From Larix sibirica (Eukaryota > Streptophyta > Pinopsida > Pinales > Pinaceae), in the NCBI GenBank assembly GCA_004151065.3, contig NWUY0300014653.1, positions 19,095-31,455 of the forward strand: a DNA stretch of 12,361 nucleotides, given 5' to 3'. Under the pieces are notes generated by a model. It did not search any database. It was given only the letters and a program-made list of their open reading frames with translations, and was not told the DNA's origin. Of the stretch, positions 1 to 8,706 are shown in pieces. The translations under genes were made by a program, and so were the position numbers. Each line of letters starts with the position of its first letter. Position 1 is the stretch's first letter.

Positions 1-592
1 TTGTACAGGATCATTGGATTGAGCGGTGAGCAGACACAAGCCTTGGCCTTTCACAATCTTTGCTGGTCTGATCTCCAAATCATATTCTTGCAGAGTTGTC
101 TTCTAGTGAGATCTCTTTTCACCCAATTCTTTCTGAACCAACATATTCCTGATAGCTGCATAACGAACAATGACTTTAGTCTGAGATTTCAATAAATATG
201 GTATAAAATGTTTTAATGATTTATAAACCATGTAAGCTTGTTTATTGATCTGGGAGTAGTTGAGTTATGCTGCATTGAATGTGGAGCTCATAAATGAAAT
301 AGCGATTTCAACATCATTCTCATGTTTCTGTGTAAGGACAATTGTGTAGGAGAATTCAGTAGGAAACGTGTACAAAATGAAATCTTTGCTGAATTCTGGA
401 GACATCAAAGCGGGGGCCTCCAAAATGGATCTCTGGATTTCAACAAAGGCCTTTCTCTGTTCCTCAGACCACTTGAACTGGACATCCTTTTTAACCAATT
501 GCTACAATAGCTTGACAATTTGAGCAAAATTCGGAACAAATCTACGAACGACATTAATCTTACCAAGAAAAGATTGCATGGATTTACGTGAA
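1..592 (-). pseudogene. Ty3/gypsy polyprotein fragment: end of reverse transcriptase plus RNase H
   Basis: Read on the minus strand from 592 to 1, one frame gives a continuous Ty3/gypsy Pol segment. It begins with the end of the reverse transcriptase (FLGKINVVRRFVPNFAQI), then the connection (KKDVQFKWSEEQRKAF, APALMSPEFSKDFIL), then RNase H-like sequence with PYLLKSQTKVIV and LQEYDLEIRP followed by KGQGLCLL. In living elements this enzyme copies element RNA into DNA and removes the RNA strand. The frame is interrupted by three stops: TAG at 502-504, TAA at 265-267 and TAG at 103-105. The aspartate expected after FIL at the start of RNase H (usually TDAS) is replaced (YTFPTE), so the enzyme would be inactive even without the stops. 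The catalytic YxDD box of the reverse transcriptase would lie beyond 592 and is absent. The fragment is cut by the window edge at 1 and by the N at 593. Family assignment is confident. Confidence 0.9.
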
Positions 593-593
593 N
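593..593. other. Single unresolved base at a likely contig junction
   Basis: A lone N separates Ty3/gypsy sequence (1-592) from Ty1/copia sequence (594 onward). An exact repeat of the window's last 167 bases starts at the very next base, 594. A one-base N at a change of element family and at a repeat boundary looks more like a scaffold join than an ambiguous base call. Confidence 0.7.
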
Positions 594-760
594 GCTTCAA
601 ATTCATTAGATGTATATTCTCCTCCATCAGTAGTACGAAGGGAAACGATATGAGATGTGCTTCATTTTTAATCCACACATAGAACTTTTTAAATGTTTTA
701 AAGGGTTGATATTTATCTTTCAACAAATAAACTCAACACATCTTGGTGTAATCATCAATA
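594..760. repeat. 167-bp exact direct repeat, copy 1
   Basis: These 167 bases are identical, without a mismatch, to 12195-12361 in the same orientation (offset 11601). The match starts at the base after the N at 593 and stops only because the window ends. The segment encodes decayed copia integrase on the minus strand and carries the same frameshift in both copies. Confidence 0.97.
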
Positions 761-1650
761 AAAGTCATGATATACTTTTTAACATTTATAGAAGCAACAG
801 ACATGGGGCCACACAAGTCATAGTGTATCAACTCTAATTTTCTACATTTTTGGAATTTGAATCATGGAAAGACTACTTACTATGTTTTTCAATGATACAT
901 GCATCACATTACTTTAACTACTTTGGAATTTTTGGCAAACCAAAAAGACCTTTGGTTAACATTTTAAGACTATCATAATTGCTATATCCATATCTAGCAT
1001 GCCACAAAGGCTAGATGACAAAGTACCTTCTTCAAGTCGAGTGTGGTATGAAAATTCTGAGCTTTTGTCGATGTCCCTTTCAACTTCAACAGTTTCTTAA
1101 CTTCCCATCTAGTTATGATGACTTGGTTGTTAGACGATCTTATTAGATCAACTTTCCCATCAAATACGTGGATGGAATGGTCTTGGCGTCGAATGTGCAC
1201 AAGAGACAATGAACATTCTACAACATAAAGTCACTAAATCCTGACACTTTAAGCCTGATGGTGCCAATTCCCTTAGGCTTGAGGCTGAACTTATTTTCAA
1301 AGTACACTATACCATCTACATTGTCATTCAAATCTCAAAAACAATCTCTTCTAAATTTCATGTTGGAGGTTGCATCACAGTCAAGCAACCGAGTATTTCT
1401 CCAAGAAGCAAATGAAGTAGTAAAGAGATATTAATCATTTACACCAATACTGCAATATGAAATAATGGAATGAGTAGATTTAGGAAGTTTACCTCTTTCT
1501 TCTTTTCTTCGATTTTCTCTCATAGAACCCAAAAATGCTTTGCATCGTGACAATTCTTGCCGCATCGAACATAGTGAAGATCATGTCTCTTGCCATGATT
1601 ACGTCTACTCCCTTGCCTCTTAAATTATTTCTTCAATGCCTTCTCTAAGA
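594..1650 (-). pseudogene. Ty1/copia polyprotein remnant: Gag zinc knuckle, protease, GAG-pre-integrase, integrase start
   Basis: Read from 1650 down to 594, the domains appear in copia order in shifting frames. A Gag tail with a degenerate zinc knuckle (RCGKNCHDAKHFW, about 1529-1576) comes first. Next is the protease: LLDCDATSNM at about 1362-1388, where the usual active site is DSGAT, then GIGTIRLKVSGF. GAG-pre-integrase follows (SLVHIRRQDHSIHVFDGKV from 1209, then SNYDSLKMLTKG and CDAC at 897-908). Last is the integrase: HYDLCGPMSVASI with the first catalytic Asp at 817-819, the IDDYT region, and TTDGGEY with the second Asp at 626-628. In-frame stops lie at 1520-1522, 1431-1433, 1335-1337 and 1218-1220. 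There are frameshifts near 1000, 750 and 640, and an apparent small deletion near 1210. The third integrase catalytic residue is not here but in the fragment at 12040-12361. Non-functional; family assignment is confident. Confidence 0.88.
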
Positions 1651-1955
1651 ATGCATATTTATAGGCAAAATTACTTCAAGTAAGAATATACACAGTTGTC
1701 AATAAACTAACAATACAATATCTGCAATAATTTGTACAATAAATGCTACTGCAATACACATGAAATTTTTCAACACTATGTGGAATACAATCCAAAAGGC
1801 AAATCTAAAAAATTCAAAGATATCACTAACTCATATCCAACCTAAAGTGGCAATTAGTTTCTAACTAGTGTCCAAAACCATAAACAAAATCATCTTTTAA
1901 TGCATGTGTGCATAACTGAAAAAAAAATTTAAATAACCAAAAACACAATTCCTCA
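1651..1955. other. AT-rich stretch with no recognisable gene
   Basis: Copia Gag similarity fades near 1640-1650. From there to 1955 both strands are AT-rich and full of stops. No domain, RNA gene or LTR end is visible. The upstream part of the copia Gag appears to be lost or too decayed to see. Confidence 0.6.
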
Positions 1956-2027
1956 GCTTTTGTGGTTAACAATAACAGATTGCTTATATCCGCTTTTGTG
2001 GTTAACAATATCAGATTGCTTATATGC
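1956..2027. repeat. Tandem duplication of a 36-bp unit
   Basis: Two adjacent 36-bp units, 1956-1991 and 1992-2027, begin GCTTTTGTGGTTAACAATA and differ at only two positions. Each contains the palindrome GTTAAC. The low divergence suggests a fairly recent duplication. It is not part of a recognised element. Confidence 0.93.
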
Positions 2028-2031
2028 GTCT

Positions 2032-2220
2032 TCATCTTGGCACTTGTTCAGTGTATGCATCCCACTCTGTGATCAAGGTGGAGGAGAAATCAATTCTGTG
2101 ATGCCCAAAAAATTGTTTCATATCCACCATAAGTGTTTCAAAGTTTTCAAGGCTAAAAATAGGATGTACCTGTGTTGGAGGGGTGGAAATAACCAACAAT
2201 AACAAACTAGAGCATTCCAT
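2032..2220 (-). CDS. Unidentified exon-like open reading frame
   Basis: The minus-strand frame runs about 62 codons and ends at a TGA near 2032. The first 17 or so residues are hydrophobic and low in information. The rest, from VHPIFSLENFETLMVDMKQ through ITEWDAYTEQVPR, has a balanced, protein-like composition that stands out from the surrounding AT-rich DNA. On the minus strand CCAACACAG lies just before GTACATCC (near 2177), which could be a splice acceptor. That would make the coding part one internal exon of an old gene or gene fragment. I do not recognise the protein, and neighbouring exons are not evident. It may equally be a chance ORF. Confidence 0.25.
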   Translation of the reverse strand: MECSSLLLLVISTPPTQVHPIFSLENFETLMVDMKQFFGHHRIDFSSTLITEWDAYTEQVPR

Positions 2221-2227
2221 TTACTAT

Positions 2228-2735
2228 ATTCATGACATAGGGCATACAACAACTTGACATGTATTGTATGATTTGGGTATGGAGAACAACGTTATTACGC
2301 AGGTCGCAGGTATATTATTTTGATAAAACTAATACTTGAACATCACAGTACAACTGATGTGTGCCATTAAAGTGGTATTAAACAAATTAGAAGGTGAAGA
2401 AGGATCACAAATGGACGCCGCTAAGGGTTGATGAGGATCGCAACTACAAGGGTTGATGAGGATCACATTAATTACTGGTGGGAATCTTGTGAGTGGTACT
2501 GGTGGGAGCAAATATAGATGGACCAGTGCTTAAAAAAGTTGTAAATCCTCCACCCTCCTCCATATTCCCTACCTCATTTTTGCAGTGTTCAGGCCTGGGC
2601 CTCAATCTCACACAGTACAAGTAGAAGAGGAGGAGGAGAGTTATATTAGCCGAGCTTATAACCATAGCATACTGAACAATACAGAGAAAGGAAAAAAGTT
2701 TGTGGAAGAAATTCAAACCAACTGAATTGGTCATG
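2228..2735. other. Unassigned region with overlapping short minus-strand ORFs
   Basis: Two overlapping minus-strand ORFs (2329-2511 and 2468-2734) are open but show no known domain. The second starts with a hydrophobic run that could be read as a membrane segment, then becomes Pro/Thr/Ser-rich. Base composition is less AT-rich than the flanks. I cannot tell a decayed gene from chance here. Confidence 0.3.
2423..2472. repeat. Tandem duplication of a 25-bp unit
   Basis: AAGGGTTGATGAGGATCGCA at 2423 recurs at 2448 with one change (AAGGGTTGATGAGGATCACA), a period of 25. The unit ends diverge. A further partial echo (AAGGATCACAA) lies just upstream near 2400. Confidence 0.85.
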
Positions 2736-3225
2736 TGTTACGACGCGGAACTAATAGCACCAGGGTTACTCAAACTCGATCCAAGTGGAACGCCCTTACT
2801 ATAATGGTTGCATTCTTTTCAAGGTAGCAACACTAAATCACGAAAAATAAACAGCTTGATGAATGGTTTCCAGTTGGGAGTTTAATCGATGACATTTTAT
2901 GTGAATTATAGATATTGTTTTATACATAAAATGGGATGTGAACATGTGGATGCCCTGTGGCAGTCTTTTAGTTATCGGGTTGGTTCATCTACCTGGAAGA
3001 TAAGTAAAAAACAATGGACTTGGGGAGGCTACTGTTGAGATGAATACAGTCGTGGGTTATTGAAACAAGTTGAAAAAAAACCACAGAGGGAACACAGGAG
3101 ATGAATAATCCACAGCAGAGGAATAATATGTAGGAGAGGAATACATTAGGGTTTGTAGGTAACATAGAACTAGAAGACAATAGGACGGAGCACAGAGGCA
3201 GTCATTCGAGCTCAGAAGAGGATAA
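2736..3225. other. Unassigned non-coding stretch
   Basis: No coding signal, RNA gene or LTR boundary was found on either strand. From about 3000 to 3220 the plus strand is purine-rich (GAGG, GGAACACAGGAG, AGAGGCAG), unlike the AT-rich sequence to the right. Confidence 0.5.
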
Positions 3226-3235
3226 TATAAATAGG
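3226..3235 (+). promoter_or_regulatory. Candidate plant TATA box
   Basis: TATAAATAGG at 3226-3235 matches the plant core-promoter consensus well and follows purine-rich sequence. A start site would be expected near 3260. No gene or LTR is recognisable downstream. It may be a leftover U3 promoter of a decayed element, or chance in AT-rich DNA. Confidence 0.3.
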
Positions 3236-3370
3236 GGTATGATACAATTTACAGGCCTTGGGTAACTCCTAGCTTGAATGGTTTTTCATTAACCAGATGT
3301 ATCAATACATCACTAAATGACCTTTAGTATAACTCTAAAATACATTATTCAATGACTTTTTAGTTATTTT

Positions 3371-3528
3371 CAAATGTATATTTACAATAGTTAATAGTTA
3401 CAAGTGGATAATAATTCAGTAGGATTAAGTATTTAATATTGAATTCTTTCAAATGTATATTTACAATAGTTAATAGTTATAAGTGGATAATAATCCCGTA
3501 GGATTAAGTATCTAACATTGGATTCTTT
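3371..3528. repeat. Tandem duplication of a 79-bp unit
   Basis: Units 3371-3449 and 3450-3528 both begin CAAATGTATATTTACAATAG. They differ at 6 of 79 positions without indels, and most differences are C/T or A/G transitions. Seen directly by alignment. Confidence 0.95.
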
Positions 3529-5400
3529 CTATAAAAATGCTATTACTAGTAATATGTGGCAACTATACAAAAAATTGAAATAGAATATAGCTAATGTTAT
3601 TCTAATACTATTTAAATGTAAGTGGGTTGAAATCTTCACCATGCAAAGATAGATGAAGATACACATTATCTTTCAATTCACTTAACCAATTTTTTATTGA
3701 TTAAAAATGAGCTATATACTTGAACAAGTCAATGCCAATCAAGTTTTCTTTTACTTTAACATACTTAAAGTTGTAACATATTTAGGGTTAAAGAAATGTT
3801 TATGAACATTGATATTCCCACAACTTTAAGAACTGATGACACAAATGATGAAGAGCATGGATAGTGATATGATTGGAAGATGCAACTTTTGAATTTGCAT
3901 TTTGTATAATATTTATAACATATATAAATCTTGTGTTTGCTTTTCCATGTTCCAAGTGAGTAACTGGTACATGAAAGCAAATTTATTTGTCGAAGATGTA
4001 AGAAGTGCATAAAATTTTATTTCTTATGAAATGCTTCATAATTCTATTACTATATAGTCATGAGAGTACATGAATCTTTTACAAAAAATAATATAAAGAA
4101 CATCGCCACAAGCTAATACTACAAGGAAAAATTAGAAAAATTACCTAGCCTATTTAACTTGCCTCGAAAGGTATCCAAAAATACAAAATCAAAAGGGGAA
4201 AAGTGCCCAAGATGGATAGAAATAAACACAACTAAAATATGCCAACTTGAAAGAGAAAGTGGTGAGACTAGGAGAAAGTTGGAACTAAACTCATATACAT
4301 AAGATTCAATAAACAATATAGAAGGGGACATTTCTTTGGCCTCAACATTCTATCCTTCTCCACCATGATGATGTATATGAAATATAGAGAAATGCTTGGC
4401 AATACCCCTTTCCACGGAATGCAACAAGATGTTTGTCCTTAACTTTATGTTCACTCAACATCTATTTACAATTTGTTTTTGGGGTTTGTAAATACTATAA
4501 TTTAATTACCGCATGTGTCTTTGTTGCACACATGCCTTATATGCTTTATATGAGTGCATGATAATATGCCTCGTTGTTTGTGGTGTCATTCTTGTTTAAG
4601 AGCCTAATTGTTATTTGAAACTCTCAATCTTGATGCTTATACAAAATAAAGATGATTGCAACTTTCCCTTGATTTCTAGTAAAACTCATCTCTTTGTAAA
4701 AGCACCATGAAAAACTGACAGAAAATAATTTACATGTTTTGAAATATTTTTTGTTTGCCTACTCATAGATTTAAACCATAAAATATTCTCTACCCATCAT
4801 AAAATATTATCTTTTAATATCCCAAAAAAACAGTAAAACTTAAAAAAAAAAAAAACCATTCTTGATCTTGGTATGAATCCAAACATATTCCATATACTAC
4901 ACGGTAGATTTAACTATTCTCTAAATATATTTAAAAAAAAAATGAAACCTTTAATTTTTAAAACCTTTTCATGGATAGAAATGCTAATATATTTATATAT
5001 TGATCTCTTCTACATAATATCTTTTGTTCTTCTCTCTTTGAACCGTCAAGATATTGATGCACTTTGATTTTTTATTTATTCACCATTTATTCAAGTGAGA
5101 TGTAAAGTAGTTATTATTAAATACTCTCATTTCAAAAGCCTTTTTTAATTCATGAAGAGGTTTTCGAACATTTTATTGACCTCTATTTTTAGCTACTCGA
5201 GACCTATATTGCGACCTCTATTTTGACTTGTTTAATAAACTATGAAAAATACTACAAAAATGTGAAAAACAGTAAAAAGCACGTGGCTGAAAATATTTCA
5301 TACGTTAAAATGGTCGAAATGATGATAAAATTTTGATGTGAACAAATAATACATATTGAAAATAAAGTGAAAAAATGGCCTCATGTTGTAGTGATTTTAT
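3529..5400. other. Long AT-rich stretch without a supportable gene
   Basis: About 1.9 kb with frequent stops in all frames. The longest open frames (minus 3765-4010 and 4119-4331, plus 4873-5067) are AT-driven and match no domain I know. A 14-base A run occurs at 4842-4855, with other A-rich runs near 4930. No flanking feature shows it to be a retroposed poly(A) tail. Confidence 0.55.
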
Positions 5401-6213
5401 TTCGAAGATCGAGGGTTTAAGCATGCGTTCAATCACGTGCTCCAAGGCTTCTCTTTGGCCCAAAACATGGATCCCTTCTATAATCTCTAATCCATAGATG
5501 ATACTATGCTCATTGGGATATGACTCGAGAGGAAATCGAGGATTTTAAAATGACCCTAAATATTGTTGATCGTTAAAATGATCAGTGTGCCTAAATTGCA
5601 AAGTGTTTCAATTATCCCTATTTTTCTTACTAAATTTGGTCCATCATGCTAATTGGATTAATGCTTACAAGGACTTCATGGACTATTGGGTGATGTTCCC
5701 TTCCATAACCTTTCCTCTACGAGTTAATTAGCTTCCCTACTTTTGATGTATTCCCATTGGTCTAGCTTTATTATTTGTCAACAAGTACCTTGGGTTCAAT
5801 AGAGGATGGTGGTATAATGTTGAGATGGAGATGGTGTTATTCTTAATATGATTGAATGATTGTTGTGCTAAGTGGATATGGCATGGCTATGTGTGTTGGA
5901 GTAGGTATATACTATTGATTTATTTCATGGTATACTTGTTTCTTTTTGCACCTTCACATATCGCATGACTCATTATATTGGGTGATGAGATGATGTGGTT
6001 ACTTAGTGCAACTTGATATGTTTTTATTTATCATTAATTGGTCCACCTCAATCTAATTTTATTTTGTGATAAATGGCATGAGTTGATATCTTCTAACAAT
6101 AAATGATAGTGTTTCAATATTGTTGATATGCCATATGACGAGAATGTTATCAAAATGTAGGAATATGAAGCATGTTGGTTTTGTTATACTTGTTATGAAA
6201 GACATGGACATTT
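5401..6213 (+). other. Unassigned region ending in a zinc-knuckle-like peptide
   Basis: Several broken plus-strand frames read like decayed coding sequence, but none reaches 60 codons. Just before the LTR, 6161-6213 encodes, after an in-frame stop, EYEACWFCYTCYERHGHFV. The EYE-x-x-C...CxxC...GHF pattern recalls the CCHC knuckle at the end of the DUF4283-type Gag-like domain of plant LINEs. The spacing is one residue too long and the last cysteine is missing. No reverse transcriptase or endonuclease is seen. The LINE reading is weak inference. Confidence 0.2.
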
Positions 6214-6939
6214 TGTAATACCCCGCTTAGTTATATAAGTTATAACTATAGGTGCATGACTAAGGTGTATCATAATCTAATATAAATAAAATAGAGAAAT
6301 AAATAAATGCATATTTAAAATTAAAATGAAATTATTAAACTAAAAAGGGGGATTAGTGCATGGATGACAAGTATCGTCCATGTAAATAAAGCTTATTTTT
6401 ATTAATAAAGAAAATGGAATTTTTAAATGGGAGGGGAGGACTTCATGAGGGGTATTCTCTTTCTCCGGGGAGGGGGTTCTTGGTCTAGTGATTGTTGTAT
6501 GAGATTTGGCAATTGGAGGAGAAAGGTGTGAGGATTTTGTTCTTTCTGTGGTGAGGAATCGTTGGAGAGAAAAGTGGTATGGAGTAGTTTTACTGATTGA
6601 GGGATCTGGGGCTCTCAGTCTTAGACTTGGGGGTTGGTTGGGTGGAGAGTTGTCCCCCACACATTGTTTCCCATTGCTACTGTTGATACCAGTGCTATAT
6701 TCAGAGTCACTATTCCAATCCAAGTAAGTGTCACCAAATTTTGCTACTTTATGAGTATTTTTTAATCCCTTAGTTATATAATTGCTTCAATTACAGGTTG
6801 CTAATTGAATGCTAATCTAGATGAATTTTGTTTTAAATGGATTAGACGATGACTTAATGAATGAATATACTTCCATGTTAAAATTTTATTTTAGTGTTAG
6901 GGTTGTGGTCATATCTTAGTTGTCTAGTTGGGTCTTACA
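6214..6939 (+). repeat. Long terminal repeat (5' LTR of a plus-strand LTR retrotransposon)
   Basis: The 726-bp segment starts TGTAATACCCC and ends GGTCTTACA, so its ends form the perfect inverted repeat TGTAA/TTACA. A tRNA-Met primer site follows after a 2-base spacer, which fixes the orientation and marks this as the 5' LTR. No polypurine tract precedes it. The middle (about 6425-6680) is unusually G-rich on the plus strand and yields chance ORFs on both strands. Plant Ty3/gypsy LTRs often begin TGTAA(C/T)ACCC, which hints at that superfamily, but no coding domain confirms it. No partner LTR lies in the window. Confidence 0.8.
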
Positions 6940-6941
6940 TC

Positions 6942-6965
6942 TGGTATCAGATCCTAGTTCAAACC
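6942..6965 (+). other. Primer-binding site for initiator tRNA-Met
   Basis: TGGTATCAGATCC at 6942-6954 matches the complement of the 3' end of plant initiator tRNA-Met (TGGTATCAGAGCC) at 12 of 13 positions. AGTTCAAACCC follows, resembling further tRNA complement. This is where minus-strand DNA synthesis would be primed. It sits 2 bases after the LTR end, as expected. Confidence 0.8.
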
Positions 6966-8200
6966 CTAGGCCCTCTGGACCCACCTGTTAAGCCTAATTC
7001 TTGGAGGCTTGGAGACTTGATACACCATGAAGGTTTGGGTTAGGTATCATATTTTTATTAACAATGTCGTGCCAAACTACAAACGTTAAGATCCAAGAAC
7101 CTTAAAATATTCTAAAACCTCTGCCATGACATATCTTATGCTTTCTAACTTTATCGGTGCTAAATATTTATGAATATTTGTACCAAATCTATGCAACTCT
7201 TAAGTCTGAGGCTCAATAGTGAAGAACTTGACTAACATTCAACAAAAATAAATGGAAGTTCTCCAAATAAAGGAAAACCACACAAATGGTGAGGAATGCA
7301 AGGAAAACCCTAGGGAATACAAGTGCCTAGGCTATGGCTTGCATTCATGTTGACTACCTTTCATGAAGGCTCACAAAGAGCACACTTAATGCACATGAAA
7401 TCTAAAACGATCTTTTTTTGTACCCCTTTCCCAGTTTGATAAAAAATGGCTAGTATCGGGTCTCAACATTTCAACTTGTTAAAGGCAGTTTTAAGGATGA
7501 CCGAAACTACCAAGGAGAGCATAGATCCTTTGGGTAACAATAGACATTAAACAATAGAATAGTCCCTTGGGAATTTGCTTCATTTTACTAGAGATGAAGC
7601 TGGTTGTAACATAGTATACACTTTTGTACTTCCTCAAGAAATCATGAATTGCAATCTCAGTCATTAGCCATACTAGTAGGTTGGGGTATTCTCAGGTAGA
7701 TCTTTTACAGTGATATCCACAAGATGTGAACATATACTAGTTGAAAAAAAAAATTGGGTCTCATGGTGCTCAACTCCGTAAACTTCCAGAGCTTATTGTA
7801 TTGATACCCTAGCGGAGTGAAATGGTTGAGAGAACTCTGGGAAAGATATATTGATACCCTAGAGGAGTGAGATGGATGAGAGGACCTTGGGAGAGGACTT
7901 CTCCAACAATCATGGTTCAACTGGAATATATATTTATTTAGTTAAGCAGGGGAGAGACTAAGATTTAGATGTATATATAGAAAATCCTTTCTCATCTCTA
8001 TGTATCCCACATTATTTTAAATGTTACTTGGATTTGCTGAAAGTCGAGGCCAAGATGAACATCCTAGACTGATAATCCTTGAAATTTTAGAATCTTATGT
8101 TAGATATTTTTGAACATAAATGCTAATAATTTTGGATCGGAGAACGAGACATTCGAGAGGTCAGTTGGAGTATACTTCTTCTACTCCAGCTTTCATAAAC
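6966..8200 (+). other. Decayed leader or internal region after the 5' LTR, no recognisable domains
   Basis: This should be the untranslated leader and Gag of the element that starts at 6214. All frames are broken and I recognise no Gag, protease, integrase or reverse transcriptase. A run of 10 A lies near 7744-7753. The element is either non-autonomous, truncated, or interrupted by other insertions before 8475. Confidence 0.45.
7799..7898. repeat. Tandem duplication of a 50-bp unit
   Basis: TATTGATACCCTAG begins units at 7799 and 7849. The 50-bp copies are about four-fifths identical, diverging mostly in the second half (GAGAGAACTCTGGGAAAG versus GAGAGGACCTTGGGAGAG). Confidence 0.88.
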
Positions 8201-8204
8201 AATA

Positions 8205-8555
8205 TTGGTAGAAACTCTTACCATGTACAATTTCAGAGACAATCTTCAGGGAAATTTTCATTCTGAGTCAAGGAACAACAATTGGTCAAAGCCAAGAAAG
8301 TTAGGAAAGATTGGATTTTGTTTTATAAAATATCGGAAACACTTCGAAAATCCTGACACAAATGATCCCAGGATTAAGGCACACGTAGATTTTGAACCTC
8401 ACATTGGAGCAGAAGCACCAGATATGGTGATCTCATTCAAAGTATTACCGGGGCCTGTTACAGTGCAGCGGGTGGTAGACAGGTTGAGAGGTTCAAAATA
8501 TCATGGCTACTCTCATGGGAATGAACAAGAAAAGGGTCTCGAGTTCAAATCCTGA
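8205..8555 (+). CDS. Unidentified open reading frame, possibly decayed Gag-like
   Basis: A 116-codon plus-strand frame. Its first part, from NFRDNLQGNFHSES to RNNNWSKPRKLG, is rich in Asn, Gln, Ser and basic residues, like the linker before a Gag zinc knuckle. The preceding sequence in another frame (STPAFINNIGRNSYHVQFQ, from about 8181) has the same flavour, suggesting one frame broken near 8250. No knuckle follows. The last third runs into the 116-bp tandem repeat at 8475, so the ORF end is not a real protein end. Position and strand would fit Gag of the element whose 5' LTR is at 6214, but this is inference. Confidence 0.25.
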   Translation: MVETLTMYNFRDNLQGNFHSESRNNNWSKPRKLGKIGFCFIKYRKHFENPDTNDPRIKAHVDFEPHIGAEAPDMVISFKVLPGPVTVQRVVDRLRGSKYHGYSHGNEQEKGLEFKS

Positions 8556-8706
8556 CATGTCGAAGAGATGCATTCCCTTCTCAAATATGGGTAGACAGGC
8601 CGAGAGATTCAAATTATCGTGGGGGCTCTCATGGGGATGAACCAAAGAAGGGACCCAAGTTCAACTCCTGATGTGTCGAAGACATACATTCCCTTCTCAA
8701 ATATCA
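8475..8706 (+). repeat. Tandem duplication of a 116-bp unit with tRNA-like A and B boxes
   Basis: Units 8475-8590 and 8591-8706 align without gaps and match at 94 of 116 positions. Each unit has, on the plus strand, a motif like the A box of a Leu or Ser tRNA (GGCCGAGAGATTCAAA from 8598; GGTTGAGAGGTTCAAA from 8482). About 61 bases on lies a B-box-like GTTCAAATCC (8543-8552) or GTTCAACTCC (8659-8668). The order and spacing fit a class II tRNA promoter. The stems are not complementary and no poly-T terminator follows, so this is not a functional tRNA. A tRNA-derived SINE fragment is one reading; chance similarity is the other. Confidence 0.4.

Noticed and set aside
1-195. 64-codon plus-strand ORF at the window start
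   Set aside because: It lies antisense to clear Ty3/gypsy RNase H and is a shadow of it. The same applies to plus 322-510.
655-837. 60-codon plus-strand ORF
   Set aside because: Antisense to the copia integrase, which has recognisable motifs on the minus strand.
4842-4855. A-run as poly(A) tail of a retroposed gene or LINE
   Set aside because: No target-site duplication or coding remnant could be placed next to it, and A-rich runs are common throughout this AT-rich stretch.
6340-6723. 127-codon minus-strand ORF (and 73-codon plus-strand ORF) inside the LTR
   Set aside because: Both overlap the same G-rich part of the LTR on opposite strands. The minus-strand protein is Pro/Ser/Thr-rich low complexity, as expected from antisense of G-rich DNA. 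No domain was recognised.
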